Assembly (NCBI GenBank): GCA_944319925.1 | Contig: CALUFQ010000012.1 | Location: 1-64,000 of the forward strand | Reading direction: 5' to 3' | DNA from: an uncultured Paraprevotella sp. | GTDB taxonomy: Bacteria > Bacteroidota > Bacteroidia > Bacteroidales > Bacteroidaceae | DNA length: 64,000 nt | In this document: piece by piece, positions 7,853 to 17,175 of the stretch | Layout: every line of letters starts with the position of its first letter | Numbering within the stretch: the first letter of the stretch is position 1 | The notes under the pieces: model-generated | What the model saw: only the letters and a program-made list of their open reading frames with translations | The model's database searches: none | What the model was told of the DNA's origin: nothing | Translations under genes and position numbers: made by a program

Positions 7853-8227
7853 TTGAGTTGGCTGGCCCTGCTGTTGGCCGTGGTATTCAGTGTAGGATTC
7901 GCATCGTGCGACAAGGATGATGATGATGACAAGGACAATGGCGGACCCGGAACGGAAGCGGGGGTGAACCTTAGCATCGTGGGGATTTGGAAATATACGT
8001 TCAGTTCGGGTTATATCACCTATACGTTCAACGCGAATGGCACAGGCAGCGAGATAGAGGTGGATCATGCTAGTGGCAATCATGCCAGCAATTTTTCGTA
8101 TGTTTATGACGATGAAACCGGAACGGTCGTCATCTTGTATGATGATGGATACGACGAAACCTTGGAGGTCGTGTTCGTTAATTCCAATGTGATTTATTTG
8201 GACGGAGATAAATTGGTTCGCCAATAG
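7853..8227 (+). CDS. Third lipocalin-like lipoprotein copy, with a stop codon in its signal peptide
   Basis: The body is intact: VGFASC lipobox, acidic spacer DKDDDDDKDN, then SIVGIWKYTF and a beta-rich domain. By comparison with the first copy, its natural start is ATG-AAA-AAG at 7838, but the next codon is TAA where the paralogue has a Lys codon. The only start in frame after that stop which preserves the signal peptide is TTG at 7853, giving a short but usable signal (MSWLALLLAV). It is therefore either a pseudogene, or translated from TTG, perhaps by re-initiation at the stop codon. An error in the sequence is also possible. Confidence 0.55.
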   Translation: MSWLALLLAVVFSVGFASCDKDDDDDKDNGGPGTEAGVNLSIVGIWKYTFSSGYITYTFNANGTGSEIEVDHASGNHASNFSYVYDDETGTVVILYDDGYDETLEVVFVNSNVIYLDGDKLVRQ

Positions 8228-8250
8228 TCAGGTGGAAAAATCTAGGAGAA

Positions 8251-8297
8251 AATCCGTTGCAGGTAGTTGTGGAAACACGCTGCAGCGGATTTTTTGT
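8251..8297. terminator. Bidirectional terminator
   Basis: AATCCGTTGCAG (8251-8262) pairs with CTGCAGCGGATT (8280-8291) with one wobble, followed by a T-run on the plus strand and A/T-rich sequence on the other. It sits between two convergent genes. Confidence 0.7.
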
Positions 8298-8310
8298 TTG
8301 GGCGATTTTT

Positions 8311-10707
8311 CTAAAACTCCACGGTGAAGCCGATGGTGGGGAGCAGTGTGCCGCTCACTTGTTCGATGCGGCGCATCCGGTAGCGTTGTTCGGCGAGCGG
8401 GGCTTCGGGGTTGGACACGGTGCCCGTGCTCATGAACACGTCTTGCTGGCGGAGTTTGCTGACCGTCACGTTCTGCAAGTCCACATACAGGCTCAAACGC
8501 CATTTCTCGAAATAGAATTCCTTGTCCACCCGCACGTCGAGTTGGGCGTAACCCGGCAGGCGGCAGGCGTTGTAGCGGTTGTAGTCGTAAGCCGAACGTC
8601 CGTGGGCATCCCAATAGGTCTTGTAGGAAGAGGCCGTTTCGTCATAGGGCGTGTAAGGCGAGCCGCCGATGCAGCTCAGGCGCAGACCCACGCTCCAACG
8701 GCGGGGTAGGTCATACGTGCCGCTCATGTTCAGGATGAAGCGGTTGTCCCATGCCGAAGGGACGTAGGGCGCGTGGCGGTCGGCGCGGTATTCGCTGCGA
8801 TACCATGTGAACGACCCCGTCAGGTTCAGGCGTTCCGGAAGCGTCCAGCGCATCAGGGCTTCCACGCCATAGGCCCGGCCTTGCGCCGTGGACACCAATG
8901 CCTCGTTGCCCACCACGCCGTAGTCCGTGCCTTTGCAGGTGAGTGGTACGCCGTCGGCCAGCGACAACGGAACCCGCCGGTAGGATTTATAAAAACCTTC
9001 CACGGACAACGCCCAGTGGTCATTGGCCCGCCATTCGCCGCCTGCGGCGGCTTGTGCCACGTTCATATAGCGCAGGTCTTTGTTCACCAGCATGCCGTCA
9101 TTTTCTTTGTAGCCTAGTGCCGTGTAAGGCGGCAATTGGTGATACCATCCAGCCGAAGCCGCCGCCGACCAATGAGGGGAGAACACGTAGCGGAAAGAAG
9201 CCCGTGGCGAGAGTTGTTCCCACGGGCGGGACATGCGCGGTGAATAGTTGTTGCCGTCCGCCCGCAGGCCGACGGATGCGCTCCAGCGTTCCTCCGCAGC
9301 GGTGTAGGCGGCGGAGACGGACGCGCCGTAGCTGACCAGCCCCAAGTGGGTGCGATAGACCGACCAGTCGCCGAGGGCGAGCAGGCGGCGTTCGTTGTCG
9401 GCATAATCGATGTAGTTCACTTCCGCGCTCTCTTTCAGTGTCCATCCACGGGGCAGGGTGGTCATGTTTTCCGCGCGGAACGTGGTTTTCTGTTCCGTGG
9501 AGCGCAAGCGCAGGGTCAGGTTGTCTTCCGACGACTCGTCATTGCCGCGGTATTTCAGGTTTTTGTCGTTCAGGAAATTGTGGCTCAACACGTAAGTCTG
9601 CACGTGCCGTCCGGCGTAATGGCGGTAAGTGGCCCCCACGGTGAAGGTTTCCTGTTCGATTTTGGGCAGGTAACTCAGAATGTAATCCGAACTTTCATCC
9701 TCTCCCGCCAAATCCGTGTTCAGTTTCATGCGGTCTATTCCCGCCAGTCCCATTACGGTCAGTTCGTCGTAGGGAGTCAGGCGGGTCTTCACCTTGAATT
9801 GCCCGTCAATGTAGTTGGGCAGGAAAGGCAGGCCGATCATCTTGAAGAGCAGCTGGAGGTAGGATTGGCGGATGGAAAACAGGTAGGTTGTCCGCTCCCC
9901 GATGTGCCCGCTGCCGCTCAGGGCGGCTTCCGACGCGCCGAGGGTGGCTTTGAACGACTGCCGTTCCGAGTTGCCTTCACGCAGGCGGAAGTCGAGCACG
10001 GAACTCATGGCTCCGGCGCGGTCGGCGGGGAAAGCCCCGGTGTAGAACTTGATTTCGCGCACCAGGTCGGCGTTGACGATGCTCACCGGCCCACCCGTCG
10101 CGCCCTGCGTGGCAAAGTGGTTGATGTTCGGGATTTCGATGCCGTCCATGTAGAAACGGTTTTCCGATGGGCCGCCGCCGCGCACGATGAGGTCGTTGCG
10201 GTAGCCCACGGGCGAGAAGGCCACGCCGGGATAGCCCCGCACGATGCGCGAGATGTCGCGGTTCGCCCCCGGACTTTTCTCGATTTCCCGCAGTCCGATG
10301 ACCTGTACGCTGACCGGCGATTCAGCCGTCTTTCCATAGAATCTGGGGCGCACGGTCAGTGTGCCGAGCGACTTGATGTCTTCGTCCATTTCCACGTTCA
10401 CTTCCGGTGTGGCGGCCGACACCATGTAGTCGGGTGTTTCCTGCGGGGCATAGCCTGCGGCGGTCACGCGGAAGGCATGGATGCCCGGCGGGACGTTTTT
10501 CAACAGGAACACGCCCGCCGTGTCCGTCACCGCGCGCAGCGTGTCCAAAGTTGCGGGGCGGACAATCGCCCCGATGACCGGTTGTCGGCTCAGGCGGTCG
10601 ATGACTTTTCCGCGCACGTTGAACGCCGTTTGCGCCACGGCCTGCAGTCCCGCCGCGCAAATACAAAGCCCTATGCCGAGGATTCTTTTGAACGTGTAGA
10701 TTTTCAT
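8311..10707 (-). CDS. TonB-dependent outer-membrane receptor with carboxypeptidase-like N-domain
   Basis: A 798-residue protein with a signal peptide ending QAVAQ, a carboxypeptidase-regulatory-like beta-sandwich (residues about 28-110, VRGKVIDRLSRQPVIGAIV), a plug domain (about 120-230) with NDLIVRGGGPSENRFYMDG, and a C-terminal beta-barrel ending in Phe (GFTVEF). Such receptors import ligands using TonB energy. It is shorter than SusC proteins (about 1000 residues), no SusD gene follows, and it may carry something other than an oligosaccharide. It is divergent from hybrid regulator 1. A TAATTTTG box at 10712-10719 lies almost on the start codon, so a leaderless or very short-leader transcript is possible. 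Confidence 0.92.
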   Translation of the reverse strand: MKIYTFKRILGIGLCICAAGLQAVAQTAFNVRGKVIDRLSRQPVIGAIVRPATLDTLRAVTDTAGVFLLKNVPPGIHAFRVTAAGYAPQETPDYMVSAATPEVNVEMDEDIKSLGTLTVRPRFYGKTAESPVSVQVIGLREIEKSPGANRDISRIVRGYPGVAFSPVGYRNDLIVRGGGPSENRFYMDGIEIPNINHFATQGATGGPVSIVNADLVREIKFYTGAFPADRAGAMSSVLDFRLREGNSERQSFKATLGASEAALSGSGHIGERTTYLFSIRQSYLQLLFKMIGLPFLPNYIDGQFKVKTRLTPYDELTVMGLAGIDRMKLNTDLAGEDESSDYILSYLPKIEQETFTVGATYRHYAGRHVQTYVLSHNFLNDKNLKYRGNDESSEDNLTLRLRSTEQKTTFRAENMTTLPRGWTLKESAEVNYIDYADNERRLLALGDWSVYRTHLGLVSYGASVSAAYTAAEERWSASVGLRADGNNYSPRMSRPWEQLSPRASFRYVFSPHWSAAASAGWYHQLPPYTALGYKENDGMLVNKDLRYMNVAQAAAGGEWRANDHWALSVEGFYKSYRRVPLSLADGVPLTCKGTDYGVVGNEALVSTAQGRAYGVEALMRWTLPERLNLTGSFTWYRSEYRADRHAPYVPSAWDNRFILNMSGTYDLPRRWSVGLRLSCIGGSPYTPYDETASSYKTYWDAHGRSAYDYNRYNACRLPGYAQLDVRVDKEFYFEKWRLSLYVDLQNVTVSKLRQQDVFMSTGTVSNPEAPLAEQRYRMRRIEQVSGTLLPTIGFTVEF

Positions 10708-10760
10708 GTTGCAAAATTAGTCATTGCAAGGCGGATGGCCTTGTTTTTTGCCTATTATTC

Positions 10761-10791
10761 TTGAACAGGCTTGCAGATTTTCGTATCTTTG
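10761..10791 (+). promoter_or_regulatory. Promoter of hybrid regulator 1
   Basis: TTG at 10761-10763, 20 bp spacing, then TATCTTTG at 10784-10791, close to the Bacteroidetes consensus. It lies 21 bp upstream of the regulator start codon. Confidence 0.7.
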
Positions 10792-10812
10792 TGTATTCAT
10801 CCGTGAGTTGCC

Positions 10813-13800
10813 ATGAAAAAACTGCTTTGTTTCTGGATTTGTTTATGCCTCGGTTTTTTAGGAGAAGTTCAGGCCCAAGCCATTTGGGCGAAGGATTTTC
10901 CGTTTGCCGGCGGGCTTCCGACCAATGAGATGACCACGATTTACCAGGACAGGGACGGTTTCATTTGGGTGGGCACCACCAACGGGCTGGTGCGTTACGA
11001 CGGCTACCATGTGCGCTTATTCCAGCGGGACGGGTCGCTTGTTTCCGGGCTTACGGACAACCGTATCACTCAGATGGCTGAAGATAGCTTATATCTGTGG
11101 GTGGGTACGTCGGCAGGACTGAACCTGATCAATCGGAACACTTATCAGGTGTCAGCTTTTCCGGAAGAATCGTTGGGCAAGGGCTACATCAACAGTTTGT
11201 GTTCAGATGGTGAAAATACGGTATGGGTCGGGACCGACAACCAGGTGTTGGTCTTTCGTGCGCCGTCCTTGCATCCTGTGGATACGATAACGCTTGCTTC
11301 CCGTGAAGGGAAGCGGGCTGTGATCAACAAGGTTTTGCGCGACCGGACGGGCCGGCTGTGGATTTGCACACGGGCCGGCCTTTTTTTGCATGAACCTTCC
11401 ACAAACCGTTTGTGCCACCTTCCTCCCGTGGGGGAATCGGACAATCTTTCTTCCGTGTGCCAGGACCGTGACGGGCGTTTGTGGGTGGCTTCGTGGGGCG
11501 AAGGGCTTTGGCAGATTGTGGCCGACAGGAATTTCCGGGATGTGCGCTACGTGTTCCATCCGGTAGAATCATTCCAAAGGGGAGCGGGAGAGAGCCGTTT
11601 CTTCGATGTGGAGCAAGATGACGTATGTGGCTATCTTTGGGCACTTTCCTATGACAGGCTTTATGCTTTCCGGATAACTCCTGCGGGGACGTTGGAACAG
11701 GTGGAATTGCCGTTTTACGTGGATGCGGAAAAAATGTACACGCGCATTCTGAAAGACCGCGACGGCAACCTGTGGCTGAGTTCATACGACCGTGGCACAT
11801 TGCTTACTTTCCATGGGGAAACGGTGCGCGACGTGCCTTTATCCGGATTTGCGGAAGCTTTGGGCAAACGGCCCAATCTGCTCACGCTGACGGTGGATGG
11901 CCGTGGGCGTTTCTGGTTCGTTCAAGACCGTTTTGGACTTTGCCTCCACGATCCTTCGGACGGGAGTACGGTGCTGGCGTCACAGGACGTGCGGCGCGTG
12001 ACGGTGGATGTGCGCGTGGTGGCGGAAAGCCCGTCGGAAGACGGCCTTTGGGTGGCGAGTCCGTACGGGAGTGCCGTGTATCTTTTGAAGTGTGACGGAG
12101 GGCGTTTCCGTGTGGTCAGAACTTTGGATTTGTGGCCTTTGCTCCATATCGGTGCGCCGGCCTCGCGGATGGCAGAGACACCGGACGGCAACCTTTGGAT
12201 GCTGTGCAGGCAAAGGGTTGTCTGTCTGGCACGTGGAAAAAACGCATTTGCCACGCCGGACAGCCTGCGTTTCACGGCCATGCAGGCGGACGGGGACGGC
12301 AAGGTGTGGGCGGCTACCGGAGAAAAACTCTATTTGCTGTCGCATACGGCCGAAGGCATCCGTTTCGTGCCGCAACCGGTGGCTTTTCCGGACGTGAGGG
12401 ATGGGGAGACGGTTCGTTTCTTGGCTCCGGACGGGGAAGGCGGGATGTGGGTTTCCACAGATATGGGGAACGTGTGGCATCGTGCGAAGGGGCAGGTGGC
12501 GTTTACGGATGTCAGCAACCGTTTTGATTTGCGTGGGACGGCCATTCTGAATCTGTTGTCCGGGAAGGAGTGTCTGTGGGTTGTTGCTCACGACCGGATT
12601 TTGTATCATGACAACCGGACGGGGCGGTTGCGGCAATTCAGTCCGGTCGAGGCCGGATTGGAAACCGACCTCTTCAGAAACCAGGCTTCTTGCCTTTCGC
12701 CGGGAGGCAGCCTTTACGCGGGCGGACATGGGGGAATTGCCGTGATTCATTTTTCCGGCGGCTTATTCTCAGGGCAACCTGTCCGCCGTCCGTTGCTGTC
12801 CGATTTCGGGAGCGGGGGGCGGAGTCTGTTGTTCGACCCGTCGGAGGAGTATGTCTCGGGTTGTCCTGACCGTGCTCATGTCACGCTTCGCCCGGATGCG
12901 GGCAACTTGTATGCCAGTTTCACCACGTTGGATTATGCCAGGGATGCGACTGTCCGTTATGCCTGCCGTATGGAGGGAGTGGACCGGGACTGGGTCGTCC
13001 TGCCAGAAGGGGAAAACACGGTGTATTACCAAAATCTGCCCAAGGGTACCCGCCGGTTGGAAGTGAAAGCCACGGACGGGGCGGGGAAATGGCAACAGCC
13101 GATGGCGTTGCTCTGGGTGACGCGCCTGCCTGCCTGGTATGAGACTTCTTGGGCATACGCCGGTTACGTCTTTGCCGTGGCGGGGATGCTTTTCGTGTTG
13201 TTGCGGTTTTGGTTCGGGCGGTTGAAGGCGATGAACGACCTGCGGCTGCAGGAGGAACTCACGCGGGCCAAGACGGATTATTTCACCAACGTGTCCCATG
13301 AATTGCTCACGCCGCTCAGCGTGATTTCTTGTGTGGGGGATTATTGGGAAGGACATTATCCGGCCGAAGAGGGACAGGTCAGGGTGTTGCGCCGCAACAT
13401 CGGCCGTCTGAAGCGTTTGCTGCGCCAAGTATTGGATTTCCGCAAGGCGGAAGGGGGACATTTGGAGTTCCGTCCGGCGTATGGTGACATACTGGCTTTC
13501 GCGCGCCGCATGGTGGCGGACAATTTCGCACCGCTGGCCGCGCAGAAAGGTATCGTGTTGCGCCAGCATGTGCCGGACGGGACGTGCGGCGGGGCATTGG
13601 ATTTCGACAAGGTGGACATGATGCTTTATAACCTCTTGTCCAATGCCGTGAAATATACGCCGGCGGGCAAGGCTGTGGATTTCATTGTTGAGATGCGGCG
13701 CGACGATGCTGGCCGACGGGTCGTGTTCACCGTGCGCGACGAAGGTCCGGGTATTCCGCAGAAAGAGCAGTCCCGGGTCTTCGAACGGTTCTACACGGGG

Positions 13801-14835
13801 AGCAACGGGCGTCCGGGCATGTCAAACGGTATCGGGCTGGCGTTGTCCCGCGAACTGGCTGTCCTGTGTGGAGGAAGAATCACGTTGGAGAGCGCACCGG
13901 GGAAAGGTTCCTGTTTCACGTTGGAGTTGCCGGTTGAAGGGGAGGACTGTCGGGTTTTGGCAGCAGAACTTGGAAGTATGCAGGCGGAAGAAGAGCAGGA
14001 AGGCGTATGTTCCAGTGAGGGTCAGGCGGATGAGGGCCGGTCCGCCATATTGCTGGTGGACGACAATGCGGAGTTGCTCGGATTGATGGCCAAGGTGCTT
14101 TCCGGGCGTTACCGTGTGGCCACGGCGCGGGACGGGCAGGAAGCGTTGGACTTCCTTTCCGTCCATGGTGCGGACTTGGTAGTATCGGATGTGATGATGC
14201 CAGTTATGGACGGCTATGCGCTGTGCCGACAGGTGAAGTCGCAAGTGGAAACCGGGCACATTCCCGTCATCATGCTCACGGCCATGCAGGGCGAGGACGA
14301 CCGTGTGCGGTGTTACGAGGCCGGGGCGGACGGCTACCTGGCGAAACCGTTCGGGATGGACGTGCTGGTGGCGCGCATTGACAACCTGGTCAAGGCACAA
14401 AAGGCTCGGCAGCGGGCATTTCGCGCGGAAGACCATGTGCGTTTAGAGGAGTTGGCTTATTCTTCCCGTGAAACACGTTTCCTGGAAGACATGGCCGGTT
14501 GGGTGCGCGTCCATCTGTCGGAAGAGGGATTCGGGGTGGAGCAATTAGCAGAAGGGTTGCACATGTCCAAGGCCACGCTGCACCGGAAAGTGAAGTCTAT
14601 GACCGGGCTGACACCGCTGGAGTTCATCCGCAACATCAAATTGAAGTATGCCTGCGCGATGCTTTCGCGACCCGGTGCGTCGGTGTCTGCCGTGGCCTAC
14701 GACACGGGATTCTCCGATCCAAAATATTTCACCAAGTGTTTCAAGGAAGAGTTTGGGATGACACCTACGGAATACCGTCAGCATCGGCAGACTGTTTCTC
14801 CGGAAACGGATTCCGGTGGTGAGGCAAGGGGGTAA
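10813..14835 (+). CDS. Hybrid two-component regulator (sensor kinase, receiver and AraC domains)
   Basis: One 1340-residue chain. It has a signal peptide (to about residue 23), two seven-bladed-propeller-like sets of Reg_prop repeats in the periplasm (motifs GFIWVGTTNGLVRYD, GRLWVASWGEGLWQ), a Y_Y_Y domain (about 690-770), a membrane helix (about 780-800), a HisKA domain with FTNVSHELLTPL (His829), a HATPase domain (DEGPGIP, NGIGLALSRELA), a receiver with VSDVMMPVMDGY (Asp1126), and a C-terminal AraC helix-turn-helix ending in the family's FSDPKYFTKCFKEEFG motif. Proteins of this kind sense glycan fragments in the periplasm and activate linked degradation genes. It is likely to control the flanking glycoside hydrolases (inference). 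Confidence 0.95.
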   Translation: MKKLLCFWICLCLGFLGEVQAQAIWAKDFPFAGGLPTNEMTTIYQDRDGFIWVGTTNGLVRYDGYHVRLFQRDGSLVSGLTDNRITQMAEDSLYLWVGTSAGLNLINRNTYQVSAFPEESLGKGYINSLCSDGENTVWVGTDNQVLVFRAPSLHPVDTITLASREGKRAVINKVLRDRTGRLWICTRAGLFLHEPSTNRLCHLPPVGESDNLSSVCQDRDGRLWVASWGEGLWQIVADRNFRDVRYVFHPVESFQRGAGESRFFDVEQDDVCGYLWALSYDRLYAFRITPAGTLEQVELPFYVDAEKMYTRILKDRDGNLWLSSYDRGTLLTFHGETVRDVPLSGFAEALGKRPNLLTLTVDGRGRFWFVQDRFGLCLHDPSDGSTVLASQDVRRVTVDVRVVAESPSEDGLWVASPYGSAVYLLKCDGGRFRVVRTLDLWPLLHIGAPASRMAETPDGNLWMLCRQRVVCLARGKNAFATPDSLRFTAMQADGDGKVWAATGEKLYLLSHTAEGIRFVPQPVAFPDVRDGETVRFLAPDGEGGMWVSTDMGNVWHRAKGQVAFTDVSNRFDLRGTAILNLLSGKECLWVVAHDRILYHDNRTGRLRQFSPVEAGLETDLFRNQASCLSPGGSLYAGGHGGIAVIHFSGGLFSGQPVRRPLLSDFGSGGRSLLFDPSEEYVSGCPDRAHVTLRPDAGNLYASFTTLDYARDATVRYACRMEGVDRDWVVLPEGENTVYYQNLPKGTRRLEVKATDGAGKWQQPMALLWVTRLPAWYETSWAYAGYVFAVAGMLFVLLRFWFGRLKAMNDLRLQEELTRAKTDYFTNVSHELLTPLSVISCVGDYWEGHYPAEEGQVRVLRRNIGRLKRLLRQVLDFRKAEGGHLEFRPAYGDILAFARRMVADNFAPLAAQKGIVLRQHVPDGTCGGALDFDKVDMMLYNLLSNAVKYTPAGKAVDFIVEMRRDDAGRRVVFTVRDEGPGIPQKEQSRVFERFYTGSNGRPGMSNGIGLALSRELAVLCGGRITLESAPGKGSCFTLELPVEGEDCRVLAAELGSMQAEEEQEGVCSSEGQADEGRSAILLVDDNAELLGLMAKVLSGRYRVATARDGQEALDFLSVHGADLVVSDVMMPVMDGYALCRQVKSQVETGHIPVIMLTAMQGEDDRVRCYEAGADGYLAKPFGMDVLVARIDNLVKAQKARQRAFRAEDHVRLEELAYSSRETRFLEDMAGWVRVHLSEEGFGVEQLAEGLHMSKATLHRKVKSMTGLTPLEFIRNIKLKYACAMLSRPGASVSAVAYDTGFSDPKYFTKCFKEEFGMTPTEYRQHRQTVSPETDSGGEARG

Positions 14836-14943
14836 AATCCTTTCAAAAGGGGGGGGTGATTTCCTCTCATGCAAGGATTCTATACCCTGTGCCTACATGT
14901 TTCTCCTTACATTTGTGCCGTTTGGAAAAAACGACGGAGAAAC

Positions 14944-16893
14944 ATGAAAAAGAGTGTATTGGCATTTGCATGGCTCGCGGTGGCGGTATGCGCCGTGGCA
15001 GAAGAGAAAAAGGTGGTCGGTCCCGACGGGAAACTGGCCGTGTATGTGGATTTGGCCGAGGGCGGGAAACCGACTTACCGGGTGGACTACGATGGGAAGG
15101 CGTTCCTGGGCGTTTCGCCGCTTGGCTTGAACACCAATGTGGGAGACTTCACCCAAGGGCTTTTCTTGAAAGACACGGAGACACGTCGCGTGTCCGAGCG
15201 TTATTCCGTGCCTACCATCAAGCGGAGCGAAGTGCATTATGAGGCCAATGAGCAGGTGTTCCGTTATGAGCGAGGGGGGAAGGCGGCCATTGACATCATC
15301 TTCCGTATAAGCAACCACGACGTGGCTTTCAAGTATAAGGTCTATCCGCAAGGCGACAGTTTGTGTGCCGTGGTGAAGGAGGAGGCTACGGGGTTTGTCC
15401 TTCCCGAAGGGAGTACGACATTCCTCTGTCCGCAATCGGGGCCGATGGGCGGGTTTGCCCGTACCTCCCCGAGTTATGAGACGGACTATACGGTGGATGA
15501 CGCGCTGGGGAAGAACGGTTGGGGCGAAGGATACACGTTTCCTTGCTTGTTCCGCACGGGCGACAAAGGCTGGGTGCTGGTTTCCGAGACGGGCGTGGAC
15601 AGCCGCTATTGCGCCAGCCGCCTGATGGGTGGCCATGGGCAGACATATACCATCGGTTTTCCGCAGGAGGGAGAGTTTAACGGCAACGGCACGGTGTGTC
15701 CGGGCATCATGTTGCCGGGCGAGACTCCTTGGCGTACCGTCACTGTAGGCACGACGTTGGCTCCCATTGTGGAGACCACGGTGGCTTTCGACGTTGTGGA
15801 ACCCGTTTACGCGCCTTCGCGGCCTTACGAGTACAGCCGCGGCACGTGGAGCTGGATAACGGGTTTGGACAATAGCATTACCTTCGAGACCCAGAAACGT
15901 TATGTGGATTTCGCGGCGGAGATGGGTTATGAGTCCGTGCTTGTAGATAATTACTGGGATTCGCGTATCGGGCGCAAGAAGATAGGAGAGCTGGCGCATT
16001 ATGCTGCCGCGAAAGGCGTGGGACTGTATTTATGGTACAACACCAATGGTTATTGGAATGATGCGCCGCAAGGGCCGCGAGGATGTTTGGATCGTACGCC
16101 AATGCGCCGCAGGGAAATGGCGTGGATGCGCGACATCGGCATCCGGGGCATCAAGGTGGACTTTATGGGGAGCGACAAGCAGGTGGCGATGAAACTTTAT
16201 GAGGACATCCTGTGTGATGCGAATGAATACGGGTTACTGGTGATTTACCACGGTTGCACGTTGCCGCGCGGATGGGAACGGATGTATCCCAACTTTGTGT
16301 CGGCCGAGGCGGTACGTGCCAGCGAGAACATGAGGTTCTCGCAAAATGCGTGCGACAACGAAGCTTTCAACGCTTGTCTTCATCCTTTCGTACGCAACAC
16401 GGTGGCCACAATGGATTTTGGCGGAAGTACGCTGAATCATTTTTATAATATGGAAGACGAAACGGGCAAGGGACCCCGCCGCGTGACTTCGGATGTGTTT
16501 GCATTGGCCACGGCGGTGCTTTTCCAAAGTCCCGTGCAGCATTTTGCCCTCACGCCTTCCAACTTGCAGACCGCTCCCGCCTGGGCTATTGACTTCATGA
16601 AGCGAGTGCCCACGACTTGGGACGATGTGCGTTTCATCGACGGCTATCCCGGACAATATGCCATTTTGGCGCGCCGTCATGGCGACACATGGTATGTGGC
16701 CGGAGTGAATGCCCGGGATGAGACTGTGGAAGTGAAAGTTTCGTTGCCGATGTTTGCGGCCGGCGAGACTGTGGAAAGCTATGAGGACAATGAGAGTTTA
16801 CAAGGAAGATTGACGGAACGCCACGTGGGCAAGGACGGGACGATGAAACTCTCCATACCCAAGAACGGCGGCGTGGTATTGGTCGGTAAATAG
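14944..16893 (+). CDS. Glycoside hydrolase family 97, retaining type
   Basis: A 649-residue exported enzyme (signal peptide to about residue 19). The order fits GH97: an N-terminal beta-super-sandwich, a central (beta/alpha)8 barrel (GTWSWITG; ESVLVDNYWDSRIG) and a C-terminal sheet. GIKVDFMGSDKQ puts Asp406 where the retaining alpha-galactosidase branch has its nucleophile, and Glu455 in NFVSAEAVRASE is the likely acid/base. Inverting SusB-type members lack this Asp. An alpha-galactosidase-like activity is thus more likely than alpha-glucosidase (inference). I used the ATG at 14944, which directly precedes the signal peptide. A TACATTTG box at 14908-14915 lies 28 bp upstream. Confidence 0.92.
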   Translation: MKKSVLAFAWLAVAVCAVAEEKKVVGPDGKLAVYVDLAEGGKPTYRVDYDGKAFLGVSPLGLNTNVGDFTQGLFLKDTETRRVSERYSVPTIKRSEVHYEANEQVFRYERGGKAAIDIIFRISNHDVAFKYKVYPQGDSLCAVVKEEATGFVLPEGSTTFLCPQSGPMGGFARTSPSYETDYTVDDALGKNGWGEGYTFPCLFRTGDKGWVLVSETGVDSRYCASRLMGGHGQTYTIGFPQEGEFNGNGTVCPGIMLPGETPWRTVTVGTTLAPIVETTVAFDVVEPVYAPSRPYEYSRGTWSWITGLDNSITFETQKRYVDFAAEMGYESVLVDNYWDSRIGRKKIGELAHYAAAKGVGLYLWYNTNGYWNDAPQGPRGCLDRTPMRRREMAWMRDIGIRGIKVDFMGSDKQVAMKLYEDILCDANEYGLLVIYHGCTLPRGWERMYPNFVSAEAVRASENMRFSQNACDNEAFNACLHPFVRNTVATMDFGGSTLNHFYNMEDETGKGPRRVTSDVFALATAVLFQSPVQHFALTPSNLQTAPAWAIDFMKRVPTTWDDVRFIDGYPGQYAILARRHGDTWYVAGVNARDETVEVKVSLPMFAAGETVESYEDNESLQGRLTERHVGKDGTMKLSIPKNGGVVLVGK

Positions 16894-16960
16894 ATTGTTG
16901 GTGGAAGTATGAGGAAATGATTTGCATGGCGGTTGGTTCGCGGATTTCTCATACAAGTGT

Positions 16961-16994
16961 GGCGGGCGCGTTTTCGGATGCGCCCGCCTTTTTT
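16961..16994 (+). terminator. Rho-independent terminator after GH97
   Basis: GGCGGGCGC (16961-16969) and GCGCCCGCC (16980-16988) form a perfect 9-bp stem, followed directly by TTTTTT. Confidence 0.9.
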
Positions 16995-17175
16995 AACGGC
17001 TGGTAGGAAAACATTTTTTCCGACAGGAAAAGGCGGAAATGTGGTGTTTGCGAGGATTTCCCCCTCTTTTTGATAGGATTTTATCCCTCGGCTTTGCCAT
17101 TTTCCGCATAATTTTGCCCTGTCCGATTGGAAGGAACCGGGCAAATACAAGAATGTGGAATCTAATATAAGTAAA

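Noticed and set aside
8311..10707. SusC of a classical starch-utilization-type pair
   Set aside because: The receptor is about 800 residues and no SusD-like lipoprotein follows on either side.
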